DNA of 59,466 nucleotides from the NCBI GenBank assembly GCA_019635715.1, contig JAHBYY010000018.1:1-59466 (forward strand). Direction: 5' to 3'. The translations under genes were made by a program, and so were the position numbers. Position 1 is the first letter of the stretch. Each line of letters begins with the position of its first letter. The notes below the pieces were generated by a model that had not been told where the DNA came from, made no database searches, and worked only from the letters and a program-made list of their open reading frames with translations. This DNA is from Rhizobiaceae bacterium. Lineage in GTDB: Bacteria; Pseudomonadota; Alphaproteobacteria; Rhizobiales; Rhizobiaceae. Of the stretch, positions 8,936 to 21,500 are shown piece after piece.

Positions 8936-9883
8936 ATGAGCGCGACGACCGACATGCGACAGGCTGCTCCCGACGCGGGCGAGCGGATGGGTATGCTGCT
9001 GATCTTCCTGTCGGCCTTCGTCTGGTCGACCGGCGGCGCGATCGCGCGCTTCATCGATGCGGGCGATACCTGGACGGTGGTGTTCTGGCGCTCCGTCTTC
9101 GCCGCGCTCTTTCTGCTGGCCTTCCTTGTCGTCCGCGACGGCCCGCGCGGCGCGGCCGAACAATTCCGCGCCATGGGGCTTCCCGGGGTCGCGGTCGGCC
9201 TCTGCTTCACTTCGGCCTCGATCTGCTTCGTGCTGGCGATCGCCCACACGACCGTCGCCAACGTCATGCTGATGAATGCCGGCGTGCCGCTGATCGCGGC
9301 GCTGCTCGGCTGGCTGCTGTTTCGCGAGCGCGTTTCCGGCACGACCTGGCTGGCGATCGCGGCCGTGCTGTGCGGCGTGGCGATCATGGTCTCGGGGTCG
9401 CTGCTCGGCGGGATGAAGATCTCGCCGGTCGGCGATCTGCTGGCGATCACGGTTGCCGTCTCGTTCGCCTTCGCAACGGTGATCACACGGCGATTCTCCA
9501 ACGTGCGCATGACCTCGGCGGTCTGCTTCGGGACGATCGTCGCGGCCTGCATCTCCGGCGTCATGTCCGGGCCGCTGGCGGTTTCGGCGCGGGATTTCGG
9601 CCTGCTGTTCGCCTTCGGCGCGCTCAATCTCGGGCTCGGAATGGCGCTGTTCGCCAGCGGCGCGCGGCTCGTTCCGGCTTCGATCGCAGCATTGCTCGGG
9701 ACCTTCGAGACGCTCGCCGGCCCGATCTGGGTCTGGGCGATCCACAGCGAGGTGCCGTCGGCGCGCACGGTCATCGGCGGCGGCGTGGTGTTTGCCGCGC
9801 TCGTCGTCCATATCGCGCTGCAGTTCAAGCGGCAGGCCGTCGCGGTGCGCCCGGGCGTAACGGGAATCCCGTCGCCCCATTGA
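8936..9883 (+). CDS. DMT-superfamily (EamA) exporter
   Basis: The 315-residue protein has ten predicted membrane helices in two EamA repeats, the first beginning GMLLIFLSAFVWSTGGAIAR and the second near SPVGDLLAITVAVSFAFATV. Family members export amino acids, nucleobases or other metabolites from the inner membrane; the substrate cannot be read from sequence. Characteristic EamA features are LLGWLLFRERVSG at the end of repeat one and ALLGTFETLAGPIWVW in repeat two. It stands alone between the c-di-GMP gene and the polyamine importer. The ATG at 8951 is an alternative start. Confidence 0.9.
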   Translation: MSATTDMRQAAPDAGERMGMLLIFLSAFVWSTGGAIARFIDAGDTWTVVFWRSVFAALFLLAFLVVRDGPRGAAEQFRAMGLPGVAVGLCFTSASICFVLAIAHTTVANVMLMNAGVPLIAALLGWLLFRERVSGTTWLAIAAVLCGVAIMVSGSLLGGMKISPVGDLLAITVAVSFAFATVITRRFSNVRMTSAVCFGTIVAACISGVMSGPLAVSARDFGLLFAFGALNLGLGMALFASGARLVPASIAALLGTFETLAGPIWVWAIHSEVPSARTVIGGGVVFAALVVHIALQFKRQAVAVRPGVTGIPSPH

Positions 9884-10153
9884 CTCCGCCGCCGTGCCAA
9901 GCGCACCTTGGCGGCATCGGCAACAAGCGAACAGGCGTATCTTGCCAGGATCCGCAGCGGGCCGCCTTCCAGAGGGCCGTGCAGGTTTCAGAGGACAGAC
10001 GGAAAGTTCGGGCAGCCCGGGCGCCGCCGGCTGCCTTCGTTCGTCGCATGATGCTGCTTGTCGCGCCGCACCGTCGCCAATAGGCTTCAACGAAAATCGG
10101 CGCGCGGTATCCGCTCCCGCAGGCTGTGGGGAACACCAGAAAATGGAGAGATC

Positions 10154-11251
10154 ATGATCCGCAAGGCGAGCCTTCTGTCCGCCGTCACCGTGACGACCTT
10201 GGCGTTTGCAAGTGCGGCGTATGCACAGGAAAAGGTGGTGAACGTCTACAACTGGTCCGACTACATCGACCAGTCGGTCATCGAGGACTTCACCAAGGAA
10301 ACAGGCATCAAGGTCGTCTACGACGTCTTCGATTCCAACGAGATCCTCGAGACCAAGCTGCTGGCGGGCGGCAGCGGCTACGACGTGGTGGTGCCGACCG
10401 CCAACTTCCTGGCGCGCCAGATCCAGGCCGGCGTCTTCCAGAAGCTCGACAAGTCGAAGCTGCCCAACCTCTCGAACATGTGGGACGTGGTCAACGAGCG
10501 CACCGCCAAGTACGACCCGGGCAACGAATATTCGATCAACTACATGTGGGGCACCGTCGGCATCGGCTACAACACCGGCAAGGTGAAGGAAGCGCTCGGT
10601 CTCGATGTCGTCGATAGCTGGGATGTGGTCTTCAATCCGGAGACCGTCGCCAAGCTCGCCGGCTGCGGCGTCTATGTTCTGGACTCCCCGACCGACATCA
10701 TCCCCACCGTCTTCCGATATCTCGGCATGGATACGGAATCCAAGACCGCCGAGGATTTCGCCAAGGCCGAGGAGACGATGCTGGCGATCCGGCCGTCGAT
10801 CCGCAAGTTCCACTCCTCCGAATACATCAACGCCCTCGCCAACGGCGACATCTGCCTTGCGGTGGGCTGGTCGGGCGACGTCTTCCAGGCACGCGACCGC
10901 GCCGCCGAGGCGGGGCAGGGCGTCGACATCTCCTTCATCATCCCGAAGGAGGGCGCCGAGATGTGGTTCGATCAGATGGCGATCCCGGCCGACGCCAAGC
11001 ATGTCGAGGAAGCACACGCCTTCCTCAACTACATCATGAAGCCGGAGGTCGCCGCCAAGGCCTCGAACTACATCTTCTACGCCAACGGCAACAAGGCCTC
11101 GCAGGAGTTCATCAGCAAGGAGATCATGGACGACCCGGCGATCTACCCGGATGCCGAGACCCTCGGCAAGCTGTTCACCGTCTCCCCCTACGATCCGAAG
11201 ACGCAGCGCCTGCTGACGCGAAGCTGGACAAAGATCGTTACCGGCCAGTGA
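10154..11251 (+). CDS. potF: Polyamine (putrescine-type) ABC transporter, periplasmic binding protein
   Basis: The 365-residue product has a clear Sec signal peptide (residues ~1-24, cleavage after AYA) and then EKVVNVYNWSDYID, the typical start of PotD/PotF proteins. Internal segments KLLAGGSGYDVVVPTANF and YMWGTVGIGYNTGKV match the family. It delivers putrescine or a related polyamine to the membrane complex encoded by the next three genes. The ATG at 10154 follows GGAGAGATC; longer upstream frames lack signal features. A 270-nt leader (9884-10153) shows no clear promoter. The importer type is firm; putrescine versus spermidine is inferred from the F-G-H-I gene order. Confidence 0.93.
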   Translation: MIRKASLLSAVTVTTLAFASAAYAQEKVVNVYNWSDYIDQSVIEDFTKETGIKVVYDVFDSNEILETKLLAGGSGYDVVVPTANFLARQIQAGVFQKLDKSKLPNLSNMWDVVNERTAKYDPGNEYSINYMWGTVGIGYNTGKVKEALGLDVVDSWDVVFNPETVAKLAGCGVYVLDSPTDIIPTVFRYLGMDTESKTAEDFAKAEETMLAIRPSIRKFHSSEYINALANGDICLAVGWSGDVFQARDRAAEAGQGVDISFIIPKEGAEMWFDQMAIPADAKHVEEAHAFLNYIMKPEVAAKASNYIFYANGNKASQEFISKEIMDDPAIYPDAETLGKLFTVSPYDPKTQRLLTRSWTKIVTGQ

Positions 11252-11318
11252 TCTCGAGCCCGGCGGGTCCGCCCGCCGGGCCTTCCGTTACGACCCATGG
11301 GCGGCTGAGGGGCATCGC

Positions 11319-12458
11319 ATGAAATCGCTGGGCAGCATTCGCAGGGAGTTTTCGCCTTGGACCGATCCCGACGCCAAGCCCTACATCGTCGTCGACAAGG
11401 TCACCAAGCGGTTCGGCGACTTCACGGCGGTCAACAATCTCTCCCTCGGCATCTACGAGCGTGAGTTCTTCGCGCTGCTCGGCGCGTCGGGCTGCGGAAA
11501 ATCCACGCTGCTGCGCATGCTGGCCGGTTTCGACGAGCCGACATCCGGGCGGATCCTGCTCGACGGGCAGGATCTGCGCGGCATTCCGCCCTACAAGCGG
11601 CCGGTCAACATGATGTTCCAGTCCTACGCGCTGTTCCCGCACATGACGGTCGAGCAGAACATCGCCTTCGGCCTGAAGCAGGAAGGCATGCCGAAGCCGG
11701 AGATCGAGGCGCGCGTCGCCGACATGCTGAAGCTGGTCAAGCTGACGCAGTTCGCCAAGCGCAAGCCGCACCAGCTCTCCGGCGGCCAGCGGCAGCGCGT
11801 GGCGCTCGCCCGTTCGGTGGCGAAGCGCCCCAAGGTGCTTCTGCTCGACGAGCCGCTGGGCGCGCTCGACAAGAAGCTGCGCGAGGAGACGCAGTTCGAA
11901 TTGATGGACCTGCAGCAGAATCTCGGCCTGACCTTCGTGATCGTCACGCACGACCAGGAGGAGGCGATGACCATGGCCGACCGCATCGCCATTCTCGACA
12001 AGGGCGAGGTGATGCAGGTGGCGACGCCGCCCGAGATCTACGAGGCGCCGCGGTCGCGCTACGTCGCGAGCTTCGTCGGCAACATCAACATGTTCGAGGG
12101 CAAGGTCGGCGAGAAGCGCGGCGACGGGCTGGCCATCGCGCTGCCCGGCGGGCCGACCATCCTTTCCGAAACCGGCGGCGAGGTTCCGGTCGGCTCGGAC
12201 GTCGCCTTCGCCATCCGGCCCGAGAAGATCGCGGTGTCGTCGCGGCAGCCGGCGGGAGGCGCCAACGTGCTGGAAGGCGAGGTCTACGACCTCGCCTATC
12301 TCGGCGACATGACCGTCTACCATGTGAAGCTTGCCGGCGGACAGGTCGTCAAGGCCAGCGCGCTCAACGCTTCGCGCATCAGCGAGGATCCCCTGAGCTG
12401 GAACGACAAGGCCTGGATCTCGTTCAGGCCGGACGCCGGCGTCGTGCTGACGCGGTAG
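11319..12458 (+). CDS. potG: Polyamine ABC transporter, ATP-binding subunit
   Basis: The 379-residue ATPase of the importer has Walker A GASGCGKST, the Q-loop MMFQSYALFPHMTV, the signature LSGGQRQRVALARS, Walker B VLLLDEPLGALD and the switch histidine in VTHDQEEAMTMAD, then a C-terminal TOBE-type domain (~270-370). It energises polyamine import at the cytoplasmic face. It lies 67 nt after potF and 9 nt before the first permease gene, in one operon. Confidence 0.95.
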   Translation: MKSLGSIRREFSPWTDPDAKPYIVVDKVTKRFGDFTAVNNLSLGIYEREFFALLGASGCGKSTLLRMLAGFDEPTSGRILLDGQDLRGIPPYKRPVNMMFQSYALFPHMTVEQNIAFGLKQEGMPKPEIEARVADMLKLVKLTQFAKRKPHQLSGGQRQRVALARSVAKRPKVLLLDEPLGALDKKLREETQFELMDLQQNLGLTFVIVTHDQEEAMTMADRIAILDKGEVMQVATPPEIYEAPRSRYVASFVGNINMFEGKVGEKRGDGLAIALPGGPTILSETGGEVPVGSDVAFAIRPEKIAVSSRQPAGGANVLEGEVYDLAYLGDMTVYHVKLAGGQVVKASALNASRISEDPLSWNDKAWISFRPDAGVVLTR

Positions 12459-12467
12459 GGGCGGGCC

Positions 12468-13412
12468 ATGGCCGACACCTCCGTTCTTGCCGACGCCGCG
12501 CCGCGGCCAGCTCCGACCTCGTTGCTCACCGCGGTGCTGAACCGGGTCGTCATCGCGGTCCCCTATCTCTGGCTGCTCTTCTTCTTCCTCATCCCCTTCA
12601 TCATCGTCTTCAAGATATCGCTGTCGCAGACGGCGATCGCCATGCCGCCCTACACGCCGGTGTTCGGACTCGACACGCTGTGGGAAGCCCTCGGCGAACT
12701 GTCGTTCGACAACTATCTGTGGCTGACCGAGGACCCGCTCTATTTCAACGCCTACATTTCGAGCGTCGTCATCGCGGCGATCTCGACCTTCCTGACGCTG
12801 CTGGTCGGGTTTCCGATCGCCTACGGCATGGCGCGTGCCCCGTCGGCCATACGCCCGACGCTGCTGATGCTGGTGATCCTGCCGTTCTGGACGAGCTTCC
12901 TGATCCGCGTCTACGCCTGGATCGGCATCCTCAAGCCGGAAGGCCTGCTCAACCAGTTGCTGATGACGCTGCACGTCATCGACGAGCCGCTGGTGATCCT
13001 CAACACCCACACCGCGATCTTCATCGGCATCGTCTACTCCTACCTGCCGTTCATGATCCTGCCCCTCTACTCCTCGCTGGAGAAGATGGACTATTCGCTG
13101 ATCGAGGCCGCGCAGGATCTCGGCTGTCCGCCGATCAGCGCCTTCTGGAAGATCACCTTCCCGCTGTCGCTGCCGGGGGTGGTCGCCGGCTGCATGCTGG
13201 TGTTCATCCCGGCGGTCGGCGAGTTCGTCATCCCCGACCTGCTCGGCGGATCGCAGACGCTGATGATCGGCCGGACCCTCTGGAACGAATTCTTCAACAA
13301 CCGCGACTGGCCGGTGTCCTCGGCGGTGGCGGTGATCCTGCTGCTGCTGCTGATCGTGCCGATCATGATCTTCCAGAACGCCCAGGCGAAAGCGCAGGAG
13401 CAGGGCCGATGA
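12468..13412 (+). CDS. potH: Polyamine ABC transporter, permease
   Basis: This 314-residue inner-membrane subunit has six predicted helices and the cytoplasmic EAA loop EAAQDLGCPPISAFWKITFP, which contacts the ATPase. The first 30 residues are a hydrophilic leader typical of PotH. Its stop codon overlaps the next start in an ATGA tetranucleotide, so the two permeases are translationally coupled. Confidence 0.94.
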   Translation: MADTSVLADAAPRPAPTSLLTAVLNRVVIAVPYLWLLFFFLIPFIIVFKISLSQTAIAMPPYTPVFGLDTLWEALGELSFDNYLWLTEDPLYFNAYISSVVIAAISTFLTLLVGFPIAYGMARAPSAIRPTLLMLVILPFWTSFLIRVYAWIGILKPEGLLNQLLMTLHVIDEPLVILNTHTAIFIGIVYSYLPFMILPLYSSLEKMDYSLIEAAQDLGCPPISAFWKITFPLSLPGVVAGCMLVFIPAVGEFVIPDLLGGSQTLMIGRTLWNEFFNNRDWPVSSAVAVILLLLLIVPIMIFQNAQAKAQEQGR

Positions 13413-14227
13413 GCGGAAGCTGGACCCGGTTCAACATTACCTCGATCGTGCTCGGCTTCGCCTTCCTCTATTTGCCGATCGTGCTTCTGGTGGTCTTCTC
13501 GTTCAACGAATCCAAGCTGGTCACCGTCTGGGGCGGCTTCTCGACCAAATGGTACGGGTCGCTGTTCAACAACAAGGGACTGATGGACGCGGCCTGGGTG
13601 ACCATCCGCGTCGGGGTGATCTCCGCCACCTTCGCGACGATCCTCGGCACGATGGGTGCGCTGGCGCTGACGCGCTATACGCGCTTCCGCGGGCGCGTGC
13701 TGTTTTCCGGCATGGTCTTCGCGCCGCTCGTCATGCCCGAAGTGATCACCGGCCTGTCGCTGCTGCTGCTGTTCGTGGCCGTCGGCCTCGATCGCGGCTT
13801 CATGACGGTCACGCTCGCCCACATCACCTTCACCATGTGCTTCGTCGCCGTCGTCGTGCAGTCGCGCCTGATGACCTTCGACCGGTCGATCGAGGAGGCG
13901 GCGATGGACCTCGGCGCCACTCCGGTGCGGACCTTCTTCCAGGTGACGCTGCCGGTGATCGCACCGGCGATCGTCTCGGGCTGGATGCTGGCCTTCACGC
14001 TGTCGCTCGACGATCTGGTCATCGCCTCGTTCACCTCGGGACCGGGCGCCACGACGCTGCCGATGAAGATCTACAGCCAGGTCCGGCTCGGCGTGACGCC
14101 GGAGATCAACGCCGCCTGCACGCTGCTGATCGGCATCGTCGCGCTCGGCGTCATCGCGGCGTCCCTGGTCAATAAGCGGCGCGAGGTGCAGCGGGTGCGC
14201 GACGAGCAGGCGGCGCAGCGCGGCTGA
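13409..14227 (+). CDS. potI: Polyamine ABC transporter, permease
   Basis: The second permease has 272 residues and six predicted helices, beginning [20 protein letters not shown]. The EAA loop [20 protein letters not shown] is present. ATG 13409 overlaps the potH TGA, and the long upstream in-frame extension is a potH shadow. The operon ends here, 7 nt before the convergent AsmA-like gene. Confidence 0.94.
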   Translation: MSGSWTRFNITSIVLGFAFLYLPIVLLVVFSFNESKLVTVWGGFSTKWYGSLFNNKGLMDAAWVTIRVGVISATFATILGTMGALALTRYTRFRGRVLFSGMVFAPLVMPEVITGLSLLLLFVAVGLDRGFMTVTLAHITFTMCFVAVVVQSRLMTFDRSIEEAAMDLGATPVRTFFQVTLPVIAPAIVSGWMLAFTLSLDDLVIASFTSGPGATTLPMKIYSQVRLGVTPEINAACTLLIGIVALGVIAASLVNKRREVQRVRDEQAAQRG

Positions 14228-14234
14228 TCGCGGC

Positions 14235-16067
14235 CTATTCCTCCGCCGCCGGCGGCGGGATCGGCGAGATGAACGGCGCGCTGAGGGAACCGCCGACGAA
14301 GAACGACGTCTCCTCCGTCGCCGGATCGCCCGATGTCTCGCCCGGTTCGGCAAGTCCGCCGGACAGCGCCAGGCCGCCGTCGGCGTAGGACAGTACGCCG
14401 GCGGCCCAGAGGGTGCCGCCGGCGAATTTCGCCTCTGCGTGGTAGAGATGGGCAAGCCCGTCGCTGATCGTCGCGCTGACTTCGACGCCGTCGACGTCGA
14501 GGCTGCCGGCGCTGGTCTCGGCGAGCGGGAAGAAGCCGCCGGATTTGCACCGATCGAGGAAGGCCGGCAGGTCGAACCGGGAGAGCGCGCCCGGCCCGAA
14601 ACTTGCCTTGGCGGCGCCGTCTCCCTCGGCCAGCGCATCGATGACGCCGTGCCCGCTCCCCTTGAGATCGAGGCTGAACGTTCCGCGTCCGGTCGGAGCC
14701 AGGACGGTTGCCCCCGTGGTCTTGATCAGAGCCGCGCCGTCGATATCGGTCGCCGCCACCCGCAAGGCGGTGGTGACACCGTCCTTGCCGCGGTCGACCC
14801 GCAGTCCGACCTCGGCACTTCCCCCGAGCACCGAGGCGTCGAGGAGGTCGAACGCCGCGAAGGTCTCCTTGATCTGGATCGCCGTCGCGACCTCGGCGAG
14901 GTCGAAGCCGGCCGCCGTGGCTGTCGAGGCGGAGAGCCGCAGGTCGGCCTGCAGGGGAGGGAGCGTTGTTGTGCCGGTGGCCGGCCGCGCATCGCGTTCC
15001 GCGGTCGTCAGCGGCAGGAAGGCCTCCAGGATCGTGTCGAGCGACATCGTGTCGAATGCCAGCGATCCCGAGACCGCGAGACGTTCGGGCGTTGCGTCGA
15101 TCTCGATCGCACCGGTGCCGGTGCTGCCGTCGAGCTTGATCGTCGCCTGGTCGAGTTTCATGTGGTCGGCCGCGCCGACGATGGTGCCGGAAAGGGAGAC
15201 GGAAGTCAGCCGCTCCCATCCCGGGACGTCGGCGCCGGCCCAGACCGCCAGGCGGTCGAAGGAGGGAGCGTCGACGCGGATCGCTCCATCCAGCATGGCG
15301 TTGCCCACGATGCGCGCCGAGCCGTTGAACTCCACTTCGGCGGGCTTGGCCCTCAACGTGACCCGCAGCGGCGCGTCGCCTCCGGCAAGCAGCAGGAGAG
15401 GCGCCTCGCTGCGCAGGTCGACGGCGACCGCTTCGCCGTTCCACATGGCGGTCGCCACGATGCTGCCGCTCTGGTTCAGTTTCGGCCAGTTGATCGTCCC
15501 GTCGATGTCCTCGACGATGGGCGGAAGGTCTTCGGTTCCCGGGCGGACGATCCGGCCGTCGGTGAACGTCACGGTGCCGAACGGTTCATCCGCGGCAAGC
15601 GCCGGCCTTTCGGTCTTGTGCGCATCGATCATCGCGCGGGTCCGGTCGATCGCCGAGAGGATGCGGCCCTTGCCGGCGAATTGCGGCAGGAACCCGCCCG
15701 GCGCGTTCGCTTCCAGGCGCCAGCTCGGGCGGACGAGGCGCGCCGAGCTGAAGACGGCGTCGCCGCGCAGCGCGGCCAGCGCCGAGAGATCGATCTCGAT
15801 GCGCTCGACCGTGGCGACGGCCTTGCCGTCGTTCCAGTCGGAGAAGGTGACGCCGTCGAGGACCGCGCTGAGCCCCGGCCAGACATGGATTTTGGCAGGG
15901 GCGTCGATCGTCACGCGATAGCCGCTCCAGCGGCCCATCTCCGTGGCGATGCGGTCGCGCACGATGCGGGTGGAGGCGACATAGGGAAGGGCGACGATCG
16001 CGGCGAGCACCAGCACGGCCAGCAGGCCGGCCGCAAGCACGCCTCTTCTCGCCATCGAATTTGCCAT
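14235..16067 (-). CDS. AsmA-family protein
   Basis: The 610-residue protein has one N-terminal membrane anchor (residues ~6-25) and a long periplasmic beta-rich body starting [21 protein letters not shown], the hallmark of the AsmA N-terminal domain; the C-terminal third contains the AsmA_2-like stretch [20 protein letters not shown]. AsmA-like proteins form bridge-like structures linked to phospholipid transport and outer-membrane homeostasis. The start at 16067 follows AGGGAGACCG; the upstream ATG at 16118 lacks such a site. The tail [18 protein letters not shown] is conserved in rhizobial homologues as far as I recall. It is convergent with potI. Confidence 0.88.
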   Translation of the reverse strand: MANSMARRGVLAAGLLAVLVLAAIVALPYVASTRIVRDRIATEMGRWSGYRVTIDAPAKIHVWPGLSAVLDGVTFSDWNDGKAVATVERIEIDLSALAALRGDAVFSSARLVRPSWRLEANAPGGFLPQFAGKGRILSAIDRTRAMIDAHKTERPALAADEPFGTVTFTDGRIVRPGTEDLPPIVEDIDGTINWPKLNQSGSIVATAMWNGEAVAVDLRSEAPLLLLAGGDAPLRVTLRAKPAEVEFNGSARIVGNAMLDGAIRVDAPSFDRLAVWAGADVPGWERLTSVSLSGTIVGAADHMKLDQATIKLDGSTGTGAIEIDATPERLAVSGSLAFDTMSLDTILEAFLPLTTAERDARPATGTTTLPPLQADLRLSASTATAAGFDLAEVATAIQIKETFAAFDLLDASVLGGSAEVGLRVDRGKDGVTTALRVAATDIDGAALIKTTGATVLAPTGRGTFSLDLKGSGHGVIDALAEGDGAAKASFGPGALSRFDLPAFLDRCKSGGFFPLAETSAGSLDVDGVEVSATISDGLAHLYHAEAKFAGGTLWAAGVLSYADGGLALSGGLAEPGETSGDPATEETSFFVGGSLSAPFISPIPPPAAEE

Positions 16068-16361
16068 CGGTCTCCCTGCCGGCCGCAAAGCCGGCGTCTC
16101 GCTATCCATACGGGCCACGCTGCCGGGTTAGGCGCAAGGCACGGCGTTTTCAAGTCATTGTGGCCCGGCCATGACAACAGTCCCGGCGGCGCCAACCGGC
16201 TTGCCGAGTGCGTTGCAGCATGCCATGACGAGCGCGCTCGAGACGATGGCCGGCACGTCGCGGCAGGTGCTGCGCGAGGCCGTGGTCCATCGATGATTGG
16301 TCGCATTCGTGCAATGCAGGATTGTCCCGGCTTGCTGCGGAATGCTCCGGGAGGAAGTGCC

Positions 16362-18320
<1,959 letters not shown>

Positions 18321-18329
18321 CGGCGGCTT

Positions 18330-18359
18330 GGTAAATGAAAGGTTTCGCCAGAATTTACC
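18330..18359. repeat. Inverted repeat GGTAAAT-N16-ATTTACC downstream of aacS
   Basis: Perfect 7-bp arms at 18330-18336 and 18353-18359 lie 10 nt after the aacS stop. They could be an operator for the putative small RNA that follows or a weak stem; no T-run follows, so a terminator is unlikely. Confidence 0.5.
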
Positions 18360-18404
18360 TAAAGGCAAGAGGTGGAATCGGAGCGTAAACTTTTCGACGG
18401 CCTG

Positions 18405-18419
18405 TTAAGGAGTTGTTAG
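18405..18419. promoter_or_regulatory. Near-consensus CtrA-type box (TTAA-N7-TTAG)
   Basis: TTAA at 18405-18408 and TTAG at 18416-18419 are separated by exactly 7 nt, one base off the TTAA-N7-TTAA consensus. It lies about 30 nt upstream of the hairpin-rich, gene-free stretch ending in a terminator. Short motifs of this kind can occur by chance; see the perfect copy at 23008. Confidence 0.35.
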
Positions 18420-18439
18420 GGAGCGGCCGCGATAGTGGT

Positions 18440-18550
18440 TAGTAACTTGCGGGAAACCTTTTCCCAGCCCCTTCCCCCGGGGGTGAGTGGCCCTTTCCGG
18501 CCTCCTTGTCACAGCAATTCTCTGAGCGCCCTTCGAGGGCGCTTTTTTTT
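18440..18550 (+). ncRNA. Candidate small RNA or structured 3' leader with terminator
   Basis: This gene-free stretch holds hairpin GGGAAA-CCT-TTTCCC (18451-18465), hairpin GGCC-CTTTCC-GGCC, an unpaired CCTCCTT (complementary to Shine-Dalgarno sites) and a strong intrinsic terminator. It could be an independent sRNA or just the 3' untranslated region of aacS. The 5' end is a guess; no clear promoter is seen beyond the CtrA-like box. Confidence 0.3.
18525..18550 (+). terminator. Rho-independent terminator
   Basis: AGCGCCCT-TCG-AGGGCGCT forms a perfect stem and is followed by eight T. It ends plus-strand transcription from aacS or the candidate sRNA, 42 nt before the convergent kinase stop. Confidence 0.88.
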
Positions 18551-18592
18551 GGCCGGCGCGGCGCATCTGGCCTCGAAGCGCCTCGGCCGGCT

Positions 18593-21500
18593 CTATTCGG
18601 CGAGAACCCGCGTCGACGGGAAGCTGACCTCGACCAGCGTTCCCTCGCCCGGTGTCGAGTTGATGGTGAAGCGGGCGCGGTTGGCTTCGACCATCGCCTT
18701 GGTCAGCGGCAGGCCGAGACCGGTGCCGTCATTGCGCGCGCGTTTCAGCGCGTTGATCTGCTTGAACGGCTTCATCGCCTGTTCGATCTCGGCGCCGGTC
18801 ATGCCGATCCCCGTGTCGCGCACCCGGATCACCACGTCGCCGGAAGGTTCGTAGGCGGTCGATACGATCACCTGTCCGCCGGCCTGGGTGTAGCGGACGG
18901 CATTCGACAGCAGGTTGAGGGCGATCTGGTGGACGCTGCGCAGATCGGCCACCACGTCGGGCAGCCGTGACGCGAAGCTGGACCGGATGATGACCCGCTC
19001 ACGATTGGCCTGCGGCTGCATCATGGCCACCGTCTGGGCCAGCGCATCGTTCAGCGACACGGCTTCGTAGGTCATCTCCTGTTCGCCGGCCTCGATCTTC
19101 GAGATGTCGAGCAGGTCGTTGACCAGGTCGAGCACATGGTTGCCCGATTTGTTGATGTCGCGCAGATAGTCCCTGTAGCGGTCGCTGCCGACCGGACCGA
19201 AGCGCTCGTCGATCATCAGTTCCGAGAACCCGATGATGGCGTTGAGCGGCGTGCGGATCTCGTGGCTGATGCGCGCCAGGAAGTCCGACTTGTGCGACGA
19301 GGCGCGCTCTGCCAGCGCACGCGACTGGGTGAGTTCTTCCTCGGCGCGCTTCCACGGCGTGATGTCGCGCACCACGGCGCAGAACCCGCCGTCGTTCGGC
19401 AGCTTCCCGATCGACAGGAAGAGCGGGATGAAGCGCCCCTGGGCCTCGCGGCCGATGACCTCGCGCCCATCGTTGAGCACGCTGGCCACGCCATGTTCCG
19501 ACAGGCTGGTCAGGTAGTCGCGGGCCGCCCTCTGGCTTTCCATGGCGAACAGCGAGACGAACGGCTTTCCGGCGACCTCGTCGGACTCATATCCGAACAG
19601 GGCCTCGGCCGGCCGGCTGATCGAGCGGATGAGCCCCTGCTGGCCGATGACGATCACTCCGTCGGTGGCGGTGTCGATGATGGTGCGCAGTTCGGCGACG
19701 TGGGCCCGCAATTCGTCGCGCGCCGCGTCCGCCGCGGGCTCCGCCGATCCGGCGCCGCCGCTGCGGCGCACCACCAGCATGAGGGCGTGACCATCTTCCC
19801 AGGGGACGGAGCGCAGCAGCGCATCGATGGGAAACTCGCTCCCCTCGGCCGTGCGCAGCCGCAGCGCGCGGTCGGCGGCATCGGAGTCCGGATCGTAGGG
19901 GTCGGCGAACAGGCAGTCGAGCCCACCTGCGCCCGCAAGCTCCTCCAGCGACCGATAGCCGGTGAGATCGAGGAATTCGGGGTTGGCGTAGTGGAGGACG
20001 TCTCCCGCATGGATCAGCACGGGAACCGGAAGCCGCGCCAGGATACCCGCTTCCGCGACCGGCCTGACGGGGGAGGGCGCCTCGGACCTCGCATCGGCCT
20101 CTGCCGCCAGCGGCGCGCTCGCCGCGGGATGCGGCTCCTGCTGGTCCGAGTGCTGCGACATGGCATTGCCGTCAGCCGCCGGCGACATGTCGTGGTCGCT
20201 TGGTGCCGATGTCTCGACCGATAGGTCCGAGGGAGGCGCCTCGGCGGCCGACCAGGTTCCGTCCGATCCGGCCCCGACGGTGGCGGCCCAGGAGTCTGTG
20301 ACGCCGAAACGCGGTTCGGGCTCGGCACCCGCCGCGTCGGGCGGTGCGACCGTGTCCGTGTCGCTCGCCTCCGCGTCGGCCGCTTCCACGGCGTTCGCTT
20401 CCACGGCGGCCGCTTGCACGGTCCCGGACGTCGTCGGGTCCGGATTGTCCGTGCCGCCGTCGGCGCCATCGGCGTAGGACGAGAGCCGGAAGTCCGCGCC
20501 CTGCGTGGCATCGTCGTCGACGGCCCCGGTTTCGCCGGTCGTCGCACCGTCCTGCGCATGCGCGCTTTCGCCGGGCTCCGCGCCGCCCGCCGCGACCTCG
20601 AAGGTCCGTGCATCGTCCTCGCCGACCTGGCGCGCCTGCTCGGGTTCGGACCGCGATTCGGCGTCTTCCGGTCCGGCAGCATCGCCGCCATCGCGTGGGC
20701 GGTCGCCGTCGACGGCAGCGCCGGCGGAAACCGCCGGGGAGAGCACGGAGGCTGCATCGCGTCCCGCCGCCTCGTCCGCTTCCTCGCTCGCGGCGGCGAC
20801 CTCGGTCTCGGAGGCGACCGGCGCGGCGCCCTGCGTCTCGTCCGCCACCTCGGTTCGAGCGCCCTGCGCGGCGTCTCCCTCGGCCTTGCGCAGACGTTCG
20901 CCGATCTCGCGAAACGCGCTGCGCTCGCCTGGCGACAGGCTGGCCTCGGTGGTCGCCGACCGATGTTCAGCCAGGCGGATGATCTTGTCGGAGAAGCGCC
21001 GCTCGTCCGCGGAGACGATCTTGAGGGCGGGAACCTCGCCGCGGAACGGGTCGGGCGCTTCCTGCCCGGGCTCGGCCGGCGGCGGCATCTCGCCGGCGCT
21101 GTCATTGGCTGCGGCGAGCGCCTCCGGCGTCGCAGCGGTTTTCTCGCTCCACCGGATCGGCGCTGCGTCGGCATCGGTCACCGCATCGGCGAACCGCGCG
21201 ACGCCGAACCCGCGAAAACCCTCGAAGCTGCGGTCGCGGGCATAGATCGGCAGGGCCGCCAGATCGACCGGGACCCGCGTCGTGGTGCCGATGAGCGGCC
21301 ACAGCACCGAGCGCCCCGACCAGGTGTCGCGGCGTTCGAGGAGCGACGCGATTTCGCCCGACGGGTCCAGCGCCAGGCGCTCGGCGACCTGGCGGAACGG
21401 CCGTCCGAGCAGGTCGGACGGCGTCAATCCCATCGCGGCGGCGAAGTCCGACGATACCGCGCTGAAGCGGCCGGCCGTATCGGTCTTCCAGACGAAGCGC

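Noticed and set aside
16171-16296. 41-codon plus-strand frame upstream of aacS
   Set aside because: No ribosome site and no recognised family. A helix-like middle ([16 protein letters not shown]) is noted, but it is too weak to call.
14439-16361. 640-codon N-terminal extension of acetoacetate-CoA ligase
   Set aside because: It runs antisense to the AsmA-like gene; a GTG with strong ribosome site at 16362 gives the family's usual length.
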